A stretch of 64,000 bases of DNA from assembly GCA_905147135.1 (NCBI GenBank), contig LR990067.1:7998001-8062000 (forward strand), in the 5' to 3' direction. This DNA comes from Blastobasis lacticolella (taxonomy: Eukaryota; Arthropoda; Insecta; Lepidoptera; Blastobasidae). The translations under genes and the position numbers were made by a program. Shown piece after piece: positions 41,941-52,467 of this stretch (its first letter is position 1; each line of letters opens with the position of its first letter). The notes under the pieces are model-generated. The model was not told the DNA's origin. It saw only the letters and a program-made list of their open reading frames with translations, and searched no databases.

Positions 41941-42482
41941 GCTAATTACGTAACTCAGTTGCTAACAATGAGCAGTTTTCCAATAGGTATCTAAAGCATT
42001 CCTAACCACTCACTAGATGGCGCCCCGACAATTTTGGTAATTGATAATCGCTTGAAATATGTTCTTAACAAACAGGATATAAACACTGGGTACATTGTAC
42101 TTGATAATATTGTGTTTGTCAATAGTTTTCAACCATTTTCGAGTTTGTAATAATAATGGAACATAGTGCCAAATTCTAATAATATTTCTTTTTACACTTC
42201 TTTCAACCTTTAACAGTTATGTTTATATTAAAAAAACATTTTATTTTTAAGTTTAGTATTAGTTGGCTGCATGAAATCACTGCCATCATCCTATAGATTA
42301 AAAAAAGATTACCAAAATTGTAGGAGCGCCATCTATTGATGCTTTTTGAAACCAACTATCAATACCTACTGGAAAACTCCTCATTTCCTGATTTCAGTGT
42401 TGAAATTGTTACTTTTAAGATTTAATAGTTCAGCATCTGAACCCATTTCAATAATTATTTGCAACACAGTTACGTAATTAGC
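41941..42482. mobile_element. Foldback MITE N (~542 bases)
   Basis: Ends GCTAATTACGTAACT / AGTTACGTAATTAGC. Further inverted blocks inside (AGTTTTCCAATAGGTAT versus ATACCTACTGGAAAACT; TAGATGGCGCC) show a long, gapped terminal inverted repeat. No clear target duplication. Confidence 0.7.
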
Positions 42483-42647
42483 TTACTGTCGGTCTTCAGT
42501 GGTCTAGACGGAAACATTCCGCTCAGAATCGGAATGAGTGACGTCTTGTGGTGTTGGAGGCCTTGGCCTTGGACCTTAATCCTCGCTGGGTCGCTGAGCC
42601 AGCGCAGTAAGTAATTTATATGTAATAATCAGCAATAACCATACAGG
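42483..42647. other. No feature recognised
   Basis: Mixed sequence with GGCCTTGGCCTTGGACC; not assigned. Confidence 0.3.
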
Positions 42648-42780
42648 TAAACCTTCTTTATTCTTTATTGTACACAAACATGACATAATTATACAGTACA
42701 GTAACAGAGATGTACAAAGGCGAGCTTAACTCATTAATTGAGTTTTCTACCAGCAAACCTTGGAGACATAGTAACAGGTT
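42648..42780 (-). mobile_element. LINE 3' tail
   Basis: The minus strand ends CTCGCCTTTGTACATCTCTG ... TGTACAATAAAGAATAAAGA, a LINE 3' end with a polyadenylation-like signal. Confidence 0.6.
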
Positions 42781-43289
42781 TAACTTAAATGCAGGTACCA
42801 AAAGTGTACACTTAAACTTAGTACGGTGGATATGATAAACACAGTTGCTTACATAAACAAATTACTATATATATAAACCTTCTTACTATATATATATACA
42901 TACATCAATAAGCGTATACGATGAAATTTCACAACATTTAGTAATTGCAAACATTTATATCGGGTCTATACACTTATACAACGAATGCTTAAGCGTAGGT
43001 AATAATAAGATAAAGACAGAGATATTGCTGTGGAGGGCACATTTTTATATAACTAAGGTGATAAAATGGGTGTACCTACCGCCCGCCTGTTGGTGCCTGC
43101 GCAGTTGCCGTAGTATTGACTTTAGTGGAATGAGAATACCTAGCGTTACAAACAGGTCTTGATGAACCTCTTTGGGGTAAAAAAATTTTGTCAGGTAGGG
43201 GATGAAGAAATGCGAAAGGAATTATTGATTTCTAAATGAGATGACAAAGGATCCGCAATTTTCAATTTATCAATCAACTGAAATACCTG
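42781..43289. other. No feature recognised
   Basis: AT-rich with TATATA runs at 42865-42900. Confidence 0.35.
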
Positions 43290-43467
43290 GAGAGGTTCAC
43301 CCTGGAGAGTACAACATGGAGTTCTTCAAGAAAGGGGTGAAAATGTTTTGACGGGGTCGGCAACGCGTGGGTGATGCCTGGCATTGCAAACGTTCATAGG
43401 CTGCGGTGACTGCTTCCCATCAGGCAGGCCGTAAGCTTGTGTGCCACCTTTGTGGTATAAAAAAAAA
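43290..43467 (+). mobile_element. SINE with S2 tail
   Basis: CCTGGAGAGTACAACATGGA, GTTCTTCAAGAAAGGGGTGA, GGGGTCGGCAACGCGTGGGT and the S2 tail to a short A run. It adjoins a Helitron-like 3' end with no gap. Confidence 0.65.
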
Positions 43468-43650
43468 CTAGTTGACCCGGCGCGACTTCGTTCGCGTGAC
43501 GTACCCCTGCCTACCTTTTTTTTTCTTGCTTATAAACCTTTCTTTTCAATCACTATCTATTGCTGAAATCGCATAAAATCCGTTGCGTACTTCAGAAGAT
43601 CTAGGTGTACACAGATACTTAGGATCACACGGTTGTTTTATACTATGTAT
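43468..43650 (-). mobile_element. Helitron-like element
   Basis: CTAGTTGACCCGGCGCGACT with the GCGCGACTTCGTTCGCG hairpin, then TTGCTTATAAACCTTTC and ACTATGTATG. Confidence 0.7.
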
Positions 43651-44205
43651 GATTACCTAAAATTGTTAATGTCAGTCTTCCGCCCCACTTGCTCAAGTCC
43701 TGTCAAATCCCTTTCGCTTTTTCATCCATATTTTCTGCTCTTTTTCCTCTCTTCGTTTCCTACAAGCATGCTCGTTGTCCTGACCTTTATGTAATAAAAT
43801 CATTTTTCAACAGGTGAGATGACGGTCAAATGCCTGTGTCTTGTCTAATAAAAAAAACCATTTAATCGTGTCATAGCGTACGTCTTGATGTGCCCCTTAC
43901 ACTACTATCGAATTTATTTAGTATGTTAGTTTCGATAAAATGAAAACGCCGAGCAACCTAGATAGCACAGAGATTAGCCAGAATCGCGAAAGAAATTTGC
44001 CCGATAAGCAGCGACCTTTTAAGATTACGTCACTCCCCAAATATGATGTTATCGTTGGCGTTAACGGAGATTATTCCAGGCAGACATATTTGCGTTGTAA
44101 TTTTATATTAAGGAAGGTATTAACCCACGTATGTCGCCGTCTATGCGAGATGGGTATGACTCGCGTTCGGGGTCTTTCCTGATTCAAAGGGTGTCACTCG
44201 AGCGC
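43651..44205. other. No gene; LINE D1 scrap at 43795-43855
   Basis: CAGGTGAGATGACGGTCAAA is the LINE D1 tail. The 80-codon frame at 43940-44182 is not similar to a known protein. Confidence 0.4.
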
Positions 44206-44209
44206 TCGC

Positions 44210-44492
44210 CATCATCATCATCATCACAGCCCATAACAGTCCACTGCAGGTCTTAGGGCCTCCCCCACGGGGAGGTTCTGGCCATAATGTCCACGCTAGG
44301 CATGCGGGTCGGAGATCGCAGTGTTATAAATTGTTATATTTATAACACTGCGATCTCCAATGGAAAGCGCTGCTACCCATTCTCCAGCCTACAGACACTC
44401 TAGATCTTTTGCCTCGAAATCATAAGTCACCATGTACGACACCCACGAGTGTAAGGGGTTGGTGCTATTCTACTCTGCCGGACACCGCTCGT
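44210..44492 (-). mobile_element. SINE B with templated hairpin
   Basis: Full-length family copy. At 44311-44358 it contains 21-base perfect inverted arms (GGAGATCGCAGTGTTATAAAT) around TGTTAT, absent from every other copy in the window. Confidence 0.9.
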
Positions 44493-44807
44493 CTAACAGC
44501 GTGGCAATGCTGCCAGTGTGATTTTGGACCAGTGTGGGCCCGGAGTGGCCTTTTCAAAAAGTCTTTTTAATGTTTTTGTTTCAGTTTGATAGAGTAGGGG
44601 TAAGGTAAAAGGTAGGAGTAGGACGCAACGCGCACGAAGGCGCACCGAGCAGCTGGAATACAATAATAGTGGATCTGAGAGCATTGCTAAACTCTCCACG
44701 CTTGGCAGGCGCTTGGAAAATGCTGATGCCTAGTCTTGAGTTTACCCATGTAATAGATGGTCTGCTTGTTATGCCTTTAGTAGTCTGCTTGTTCGAATAC
44801 CAATTTA

Positions 44808-44895
44808 ATACCCGTGAAAGGATGAGGGAGGGAGGGATACCGGTCACTACACGGCCGTTCCCGCCAGGGGCATTTTACAAGCTACAGATCTCTTC
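44808..44895 (+). repeat. Repeat X copy
   Basis: AATACCCGTGAAAGGATGAG, GGAGGGAGGGATACCGGTCA and GGGGCATTTTACAAGCTA; inverted partner at 48886-48970. Confidence 0.7.
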
Positions 44896-44899
44896 TCCC

Positions 44900-45640
44900 G
44901 TGTTATGAGTGACCATCAGGAGTCCTTCGTGAACCAAAAAACGACTCTTCTGTTCTCTACCACTGCAATCTCCAACCTCCTCCTCCAGTCTTAAGCCGAG
45001 ACCCTGTCCTCTTTGACGTTGTATCCCAAAAGCGTAAGGTTTTCTTACGATCCATTGTTTTACATCTAGGTACTACAAACCATAAACTGTCTGTCTAGAC
45101 CCACAAATGCTAGGGAATGATGCAATGCCTAAATGCCACGAGTATTCGTTTCTATAGAGTTATTACGTCACCGTATGTGCCAACCAGAATGTGCTATTAG
45201 TCATGTCTCTGAATAAAATGTTATTTTCCTAATGTCTTAAATCGAGTTTGTTTAGTCAATTCATGTTTAGGTTGCGCCGTAGGTCACAGTTCGAATGATA
45301 ATTATGAATATTACCATTAATCATTATCTTTAAAAAAAGTAATGATAATCATCTTGATAAACATACGTACCTTGATAATAATAACGTCGCGAACGCGATT
45401 TGCTACTTGATAAGAGTCAACTATAAAAAAAATTGCCACAAACTTTTATCAATAGGTATCTATAGAATTACGAGAATGGCAAAGATTTAGACCCTGTTAA
45501 AACTGAGTTTAAGTGCATTGTAACAAAAAACAGTTGACTGTGGGCGAGATGCCCGAAACAATCATGAGATGTCTGAGCTAATTCTCTGATAAATATCCGA
45601 TATTTATCATCTTGATAATTTCGAACCCTGCTCGCCACTT
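44900..45640. other. No feature recognised
   Basis: Unique AT-rich sequence. Confidence 0.35.
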
Positions 45641-45645
45641 TTGAA

Positions 45646-45709
45646 CCTTTCCGCCTTATAAGCCGTAGGTTCGACGACCTTTCCGCCTTATAAGCCGTAG
45701 GTTCGACGA
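45646..45709 (+). repeat. Perfect 32-base tandem duplication
   Basis: CCTTTCCGCCTTATAAGCCG plus 12 more bases occurs twice, end to end (45646-45677, 45678-45709), with no differences. Confidence 0.95.
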
Positions 45710-45954
45710 GCTATGTGGCCTAGCCCCTAGCAGTTGCCACTCCTCATCTCAACCTTCAACTCGCAGCCAACGGTTTTCCTAACTTTTATCAGTTGGTATA
45801 GAGCCAAATACACTTGACTAATGCGTACCAGAGTTCTATGACAATGTTTAGCCGCAGTGCAGAGTATTTTTTTACACAAACCCAAGTGATAAGTGCGTCG
45901 ACAGCCCATATAATATGAGGTAAGCTGTAACTGTAGCCAAAACATTTATATTAC

Positions 45955-46128
45955 ACTAGTAGACCCGGCGCGACTTCATTCGCGTACACCTACTTTACTG
46001 TCAACCTTCCTCTTGAATCACTTTATCTATTGATAAAAACCGCATTAAAATCCTTTGCGTAGTTTAAAAGATCTAAGCGTACTTAGATACAGATGGCGAG
46101 AAGCGACTTTGTTTTAAACTATGTAAAG
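45955..46128 (-). mobile_element. Helitron-like element
   Basis: CTAGTAGACCCGGCGCGACT to TTTTAAACTATGTAAAG, complete in family order. Confidence 0.7.
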
Positions 46129-46137
46129 ATATTCATT

Positions 46138-46385
46138 CCGGCAGAGTAGAATAGCACCAACCCCTTACACTCATGGGTGTCGTACAAGGCGACTAATGTT
46201 ATCGAGGCAAAATATCAAGAGTCTCCGTAGTCTGGAAAATGGGCAGCAGCACTTTCCATTGTTACATTCAAACACTGCGATCTCCAACCCGCCTGCCGAG
46301 CATGGAGATTATGGCAATGACCTCCGCTTTCGTGGGAGAGGCCCTAAGTCCTGCAGTGGACTGTTACGGGCTTCGATGATGATGA
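46138..46385 (+). mobile_element. SINE B
   Basis: CCGGCAGAGTAGAATAGCAC to CTGTTACGGGCTTCGATGATGATG; starts immediately after the Helitron-like copy. Confidence 0.8.
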
Positions 46386-46389
46386 AAGA

Positions 46390-46767
46390 TATTCACGCCA
46401 GCATCCAAAAGGGGTAGGATGAGACTATTGAGTGCTACAAGCTACGATCCTGACACACACCTTTCTTTCTTACCCCTTTCACTTAACAAGTTTTCTCACG
46501 TATTTACGTCGTTTGAGGGTAGATACTCCTCGAGTTCCTGGCTTGCCCTTTTTGGAGTTATTTATTTCATCAGCAGACGTCGTAGTTTTCATTCCGTGAT
46601 AGAAAAATGTACAACCGCAAGATCGTTGTCACTATGACGTGTAGCTGATAAGTTTAATAACTTAATGTCGGCGCGAAGTGCACGGAAAGCGGGTAGGTAC
46701 TAGTGACAAAAGATGGTAATGAGGTAAGGAGATGGGACTCAATTACGCGGAATCATTATTAAAAAAA
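46390..46767. other. No feature recognised
   Basis: Unique sequence. Confidence 0.35.
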
Positions 46768-47083
46768 ACTTGGCGTCAATATCCGCGAGGGACCATGGTT
46801 CGCCATTGACCATGATTCAGGACTCGGCAGATCAGGTAATTAAATTACAGTGGAGAGTTACTGTTGACAGGGGAACCTGTCCATTGAATCATAGTTACAC
46901 TAACAGTCGCTTGAATGTGCAGGTTTCCTCATAATGTATTCCCTCACCGTGAGAGCTTTGGTTAGTGTTCAACTACTGTATATCACTCAGAAAAAGCCAT
47001 TGGTGTCGGTATCGGGGATTGAGCTCGGTGCCTCTCGCTTACGAGTCGGACCCGAAAGCCATTAAGCTCACCGACGCTCCCAT
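46768..47083 (-). mobile_element. SINE A, diverged
   Basis: TGACCATGATTCAGGACTCG, TCACCGTGAGAGCTTTGG and CTTACGAGTCGGACCCGAAA; starts the array described next. Confidence 0.7.
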
Positions 47084-47975
47084 ACTTTTTCACCGTTACA
47101 AGGGCCCATCGCTTCAACATGGGCTACGCAAACAACCGTCAACTTGGGAGACTAGTAAACTTCCCTCTTTCGTCACTACTGTACATAACTCAAAAGCCAT
47201 GGGTGGCGGTACCGGGGATGAGATCGGTGTCTCTGGCTTACGAGTCGGACCCGAAAGCCATTAAGCTCACCGACGACCTAATTTTAACCGTTACAGGGGC
47301 CCATCGCTTCAACATGGGCTGTAAGGTAACTAAAAAAAAGCCATTGGTGGCGTTACCGGGGTTTGAGCTCGGTCCCAATTACCGCAGTGTCTCAAGACGA
47401 AGGTCTTTAACCAATGTGTGTTGCCAGTGATGACTTCCGGATCTGAAACGTGGCCGCTCACTATGGGCCTTATAAGAAAGCTTGTTACCCAAAGGGCAAT
47501 GGAAAGAGCTATGCTCGGAGTTTCTTTGCGCGATCGAGTCACAAATGATTAGATCCGCAAGCGAACCAAGGTCACCGACATAGCTCGTAAGGATTGCCAG
47601 ACTGAAATGGCACTGGGCAGGGCACATAGCTCGAAGAACAGATGGCCTATGGGGCAGTAAAGTTCTCGAGTGGCGACCACGTACCGGTAGACGCAGCGTG
47701 GGTAGGCCTCCTACAAGGTGGACCGACGACCTGGTAAGGATCGCAGGTACCAGCTGGATGCGGAAAGCACAGGACCGGTCTTTGTGGAGATCTCTGGGGG
47801 AGGCCTATGCCCAGCAGTGGGCGTCTTATGGCTGATATGATGAGCTCGGTGCTTCTCTCTCTTACGAGTAGGACCCGCCGCTCCCTTAATTTTTCACCGT
47901 TACAAGGCCGTATCGCTTCAACATGGGCTACGCAAACAACTTGGGTGACTAGTAAACTTCCCTCTTTTGTCACAG
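46980..47975 (-). repeat. SINE A-derived composite array
   Basis: The block AAAGCCATTGGTG ... GAGCTCGGTGCCTCTCGCTT ... CCATTAAGCTCACCGACG plus CGCTTCAACATGGGCTACG recurs at about 46985-47155, 47185-47325 and 47337-47373, and resumes at 47841-47975 after an RTE insertion. Frames of 99-103 codons across it are repeat artefacts. Confidence 0.75.
47374..47840 (+). pseudogene. RTE-clade LINE 3' fragment with target-site duplication
   Basis: Plus-strand frame: QCVLPVMTSGSETWPLTMGL, then ERAMLGVSLRDR and a stop, further frame shifts, and the family end CCCAGCAGTGGGCGTCTTAT then GCTGATATGA. A perfect 10-base duplication TGAGCTCGGT (47364-47373, 47841-47850) bounds it. About 467 bases, truncated 5'. 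Confidence 0.9.
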
Positions 47976-48238
47976 CTTAGACAAAGTCAATTTATCACGT
48001 CAACGTGGCCCGTGTTGAGAGCGCCAAACTTTCCGTGCCCAAATTATCCAATAAAGCTTTGTTTCGGCGAACAATCGCCGCCGGTACACCTTGTTTTATT
48101 TATAGCTTTTCTCCGGAATAAATTGTGGTTACGAAAGAAACCCTGGAGGTAGAGAAATAATTTTTAAAGCGAATAATTACCGTGGAAGAATATAGATGTT
48201 TTGTATAGTAGCCCTGTTTATTGCTAATTACCTGCAAA
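47976..48238. other. No feature recognised
   Basis: Unique sequence; the 61-codon frame shows no family. Confidence 0.35.
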
Positions 48239-48405
48239 CTAGTGGACCCAGCACGACTTCGTTCGCGTACACGTACTTTACACCAACCTACACTTTATTT
48301 TTGCTTACAAGCCTTCCTCATGAATCACTATACCTATTGCTATAAACCGAATTAAAATCCGTTGCGTAGTTTAAAAGATCTAAGCGTACAGACGGCGGAA
48401 GTCAT
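48239..48405 (-). mobile_element. Helitron-like element
   Basis: CTAGTGGACCCAGCACGACT, TTGCTTACAAGCCTTCCTC, GTTTAAAAGATCTAAGCGTA and ACAGACGGCGG; the outer 5' end is lost. Confidence 0.65.
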
Positions 48406-48885
48406 CCCCAGTTCTAGCAGATTGACACGGGCCATTGCCCATTCGTGATCACCTTGTACAGTCAGCTGCAGTCACTGGACCCCCTAGCATGTATAAGTAA
48501 GGTGTTGGGGGATGGGTCAGTTCCCTCTGCAGTCGTCTGTATCTGTGCGATTTTATAGATACATTACGTTACGCCCTGTTTCCATACGGGTAAACAGACC
48601 ACATTATTCCACTTCCTAAGCTCCTAACAGAGCTCTCCACGGCCACACTAGTGCTAAACTAAATAAAATCCTCTGGAAACTAAGAAATGGGAACACCGAC
48701 TGCGCAAATTTAATGGAATTTATTCAAATTAATGCCCCTATTACGTGTCCCGGGGGAGAAACAATTTCCAGTCGTGTTACAATGCCGTTCCAGAGATAAA
48801 TCTTGGTCCGCGCTCCTGGCTAGAAACCGTTATGGGGAAAGAGGTTTGTGTTAGTGCAGGTGTGTTGTGTCTTCGTCCAAAATAG
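48406..48885. other. No feature recognised
   Basis: Unique sequence. Confidence 0.35.
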
Positions 48886-48970
48886 TGTTAGCTTGTAAAA
48901 TGCCTCCAGCTGGAAGGGCTGTGTGGTGACCGGCAACCCTCCCTCCCTCATCCTTTCACGGGTATTTCTG
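48886..48970 (-). repeat. Repeat X, inverted partner of 44808-44895
   Basis: AAAATGCCTCCAGCTGGAAG and CTCCCTCATCCTTTCACGGG. Confidence 0.65.
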
Positions 48971-49127
48971 TAGCTTTATGTATTTTAAAAATATAAGTGT
49001 ATTACGTTTTGACAGACTTCCTGTACAACCAAAATGTCAAGGTTCAGTTCAGAGTATTAAGGGAAATGTCAACGTTGTTGTTATATAACGTGCAATTAGC
49101 CGGGTACACACTGGACGCTCTTGAGCA

Positions 49128-49372
49128 GCGGGGCCGGGTGGTTACGGTATTTGACTCGTAAGCCAGAGGTTCCGGGTTCGACTCCCACTGCCGCCTTGTA
49201 CCGATGAATCTTTTCTGAGTTATTACATTAGTTGAATGCTAACCGATGCTCTTACGGTGAGAGAAAACGTGATGAAACCTGCACATTCAGGAGTCTGAAT
49301 GCGTAATCACGATCCAATCTGGTCAAGTTCCCGTGCTAGCAAGGTTACAGAGGTCGTCCATTCCCTCGGGAA
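49128..49372 (+). mobile_element. SINE A with clear tRNA-like head
   Basis: TGGTTACGGTATTTGACTCG, AAGCCAGAGGTTCCGGGTTC (B box) and the body to AATCTGGTCAAG; ends early. Confidence 0.75.
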
Positions 49373-49441
49373 TGTTGACCCCACAAAGCTGCAATAATCT
49401 ATGACATAATCGACCCTTACCGATGACATTCTTTATTTTTG

Positions 49442-49586
49442 TTATACCACTAAGGTGGCAAACAAGCTTGCGGCCTGCCCGATGGTAAGCAGTCACCGCA
49501 GCCTACGGACGTTCGCAATACCAGGGGCATCACCCACGCGTTGCCGACCCCGTAAAAACCTTTCAACTCCTTTGTTTAAGAACACC
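49442..49586 (-). mobile_element. SINE with S2 tail
   Basis: AAGGTGGCAAACAAGCTTGC, CACGCGTTGCCGACCCCGTA and AACCTTTCAACTCC; abuts SINE C. Confidence 0.7.
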
Positions 49587-49589
49587 ATT

Positions 49590-49722
49590 TTTTTTTTATG
49601 TCATACGGTTGGCAAACAGGCAAGCGGGCCACCTGATGGAAAGTGGTCACCACTGCCTATAGACATTAGCAACACCAAGAGTATCGCTAATGCGTTGCCC
49701 ACCTCTATAACACGTTGCACTC
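49590..49722 (-). mobile_element. SINE C / LINE D2 tail
   Basis: T run, GGCAAACAGGCAAGCGGGCC and CCACCTCTATAACACGTTGC. Confidence 0.8.
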
Positions 49723-50011
49723 TCCAGGGAAAACCTCTCCAGGTAGTTCATTCCGCAACCTTAGTGTGCGTGGGAGAAAGTTCCTTTGGAACCGCACAGT
49801 TCGCGACCAATTTGGCTCCAAGGTATGAGGATTCTACCTCTGGAGAGAGAAAGACATAGGACCGTATAGTCTGCAATCTGTATAACTATCTAAACTACTG
49901 TTGAGCTGTTACAGATAAACTTTAGGGAAACTCCCTGGCGCGGTTTACGTAAGAGAAAAACAGAGTTAATCAAGAACGATGTGAAATGGTTATAAAGAGG
50001 TCGGCAACAGG
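49723..50011 (-). mobile_element. LINE remnant, unassigned
   Basis: TTCATTCCGCAACCTTAGTG and GAAAGTTCCTTTGGAACCGC continue the LINE/SINE tail; no readable domain. It ends in GGTCGGCAACAGG at the MITE J target. Confidence 0.35.
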
Positions 50012-50019
50012 GAGGGAGG

Positions 50020-50436
50020 TAGGGTTGCCAACTTTTTTTTAGACCAAATATAGTATTTTCGGGTTTAGAAGCCATAAAAATATAGTAAGTAGGTAGGGAA
50101 TTAACCAAAAAATATATGTATAGTAGGTTTTTAAATAAAATGTACGTACCTATATTATTTCTTAAATGTATTTTTTCTGCTACATTGAGCTTTATAGCTG
50201 TTTTGTTTTATTTGACTTGAGTTTGACGTCACGTCATACAAATGTCAAGACTTAAGATCGTTCTGAAATATTCGATTTGCATCAGGAAAATTTTTCTTTT
50301 GAGGATCTTATGGACGCGTTCCGTTTTGCGGTAAGTGGTAATGTTGTGCTAATTAAATATAGTAGTTTCGCCTACTATATTTTAATTTTCAATTTATAGT
50401 AGGTAGACTCCTAATATAGTAGGGTTGGCAACCCTA
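50020..50436. mobile_element. hAT-like MITE J, copy 2 (417 bases)
   Basis: Same ends as 6658-7309, in the opposite orientation, flanked by perfect 8-base duplications GAGGGAGG (50012-50019, 50437-50444). Lacks element K, giving the empty site. Confidence 0.9.
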
Positions 50437-50444
50437 GAGGGAGG

Positions 50445-50529
50445 TCCCAGTGCGATACTCTTTTCCCTAATACTGCAAACGTGCATGATACTGTCTTTCA
50501 TGTAATTTCTTGTAATCAGGCGGGCAGTA
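50445..50529. other. Continuation of the MITE J host sequence
   Basis: GGTCCCAGTGCGATACTC and CTAATACTGCAAACGTGCAT continue the LINE/SINE tail interrupted by MITE J. Confidence 0.35.
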
Positions 50530-50795
50530 CCTAGTAACCTAACCGACAGAAAAAGTCGGATAACTAACCCCCAACCAAGTTAACATATACCCAAATATTT
50601 CCTTAACTACTGAACCGATTTTAATGAATCAAATCTAAGAACCATCTCGATTAAACTGGCTTTCAAATAAAGAAACCACATCTAAATCGGTCCATCCGTT
50701 CGGTAGCTACGATGCCACAGACAGACATACACCTCCACATATACACACGTCAAATTTACAACAGCCCTCTTTTTTCGTCGAGGGTGTAAACTTTG
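50530..50795 (-). repeat. Repeat family G, longest copy
   Basis: From AAAGTCGGATAACTAACCCC through CTGAACCGATTTTAATGAAT and GTTCGGTAGCTACGATGCC to CTCTTTTTTCGTCGAGGGTG. About 265 bases; no coding, no clear ends. Confidence 0.75.
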
Positions 50796-51885
50796 TGAAC
50801 TTAACCTATACTGGCTACCTAACTCCCGTAAGGTTCCATCTGGGTTCGTGCACAGGGACGTGCACGAGGTCAGGATGGACGAATGTAAGGTCTAATTAAT
50901 TAATGCTCGAAATAATGTATTATTATGATTAATTAATATTGTATCCAGCTTAATCTAGTAAATTGTACTGATTTGTTAACCTTTTTAAGAAGTCAAGTTG
51001 ATGGCTGTATGAGAATAATACCTTCGGTAGCGTTTGACATTTGAATAATCTATAAGAGTGAGTGTCATTATGTTTCTGGTGGCTATGTATAGAAGATGAT
51101 TGTAATACTAAAATTACTAATAGTACGGAATAAATCATTGTTTAGTATTAATAAAACGGAGTTTTACTACACTCCTGACGAAACACCATTATCTCGTACA
51201 AAACAACATTCAGCGATGAATTTTTCATAGACCAAAATCAATTTACATACACCTATATTGAAGGTCACGCCTTTGTCTGAAGGGTACGCAGAGACTGGAC
51301 CGCCACTTTGCTCTGTCCTGACACAACTCCCTAGCCCCGCATATATCCAAAATCAACTTATGAGGGTAAATAGGAACGATTACCCCGAGCTCGAATAATA
51401 AAACGCTATAGGTATAGAGACATGCTGGAGGCAAAACGTAAATGGTACAAACAAAACAGGTCAGCACGCGAAATAATAAATGAGAAATCCGACCTTTTTG
51501 GAAGGCTTGCGACATCATATTTTCGTTATGCACAACCGTTCGTTGCTAGTTTCCAATATAGTGCCTAGCTATTACATGTGTGGATTGAAGGTGAGAACCC
51601 TAGACAGAAAAAGCGCGTTATAAGTTAAAGTACGGGCCTGTGTAACTGTATGTCTGTCGGTACTTTTACCTAGTACAAATGGATACGGATATAATATCAG
51701 TATCCCTTTCAATAAACGTCATTTATTTATTTATTAAAAATGACATTTTTTGCTCTACAGTAGAAGCTTCATAGATTGGGGTGGGGACATTTTTTACAGA
51801 ATGCTTTGTTCTACCTTATCCATACGTGTGGGTGATATTTTGCCTGAATTAAAAGTACTTTGATACTGAATAAACCTCATCATAA
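50796..51885. other. No gene recognised; LINE-like tail near 51700-51735
   Basis: AATAAACGTCATTTATTTAT at 51711 looks like a LINE 3' end. The 96-codon minus frame at 51243-51533 resembles no family. Confidence 0.35.
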
Positions 51886-51889
51886 CCCA

Positions 51890-52112
51890 AGCAACGGAGA
51901 AATTCCCGACCAACACCCAATACTAACATACTCTAATATTTCCTACTAAACAACACTAACAAGGCTAAGAAACAAAGAGAAGCGTTCGAAATCGGTCCAT
52001 CCGTTCGGGAGGTACGATCGATGCCACAGATAGGCACAAACGTACACCCATACACAGAGCCAAAGACACACCACAACTAATAGCACCCCACTTTATTCTT
52101 CAGTAGTTAAAA
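51890..52112 (-). repeat. Repeat family G copy
   Basis: AAATCGGTCCATCCGTTCGG, GGTACGATCGATGCCACAG and CCACTTTATTCTTCAG. Confidence 0.6.
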
Positions 52113-52467
52113 ACAAATCTAGGACGAACCAGCAAGATAATTGATTGGCAACTCAAACAGCTCCGAGCACGAAAATCGAAACCGTGTGAAAACAAGGCAT
52201 ATTTCGAATAACCAGACGCCCCGTACCAAAGGTATCGTGCAAAGCCTGCAAAAGCGAGCGCAATATAAACCGATCCAATACGGAGCGTATTTCGCTTGAG
52301 CGCTTGCAAAAATATCCGGTAACAGAATCCCGGTATGCATACGTTCCGAGCAGCGGGCCAGGTAGCAAAGTATACCTTTTTAAACCCCTCTCCGGGGTGA
52401 CCCAACGAATACTTTACGTATATACGAAGGCGCCGCTATTATTTAACGAATATACTGGGGAACTACT
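52113..52467. other. No gene recognised
   Basis: Unique sequence; overlapping minus frames of 71-101 codons show no family. Confidence 0.35.

Noticed and set aside
47647..47973. 108-codon minus-strand frame
   Set aside because: Antisense of the RTE fragment fused to SINE-derived array sequence.
49455..49859. 134-codon plus-strand frame
   Set aside because: Composed of antisense S2-tail and SINE C sequence followed by LINE remnant; no protein family.
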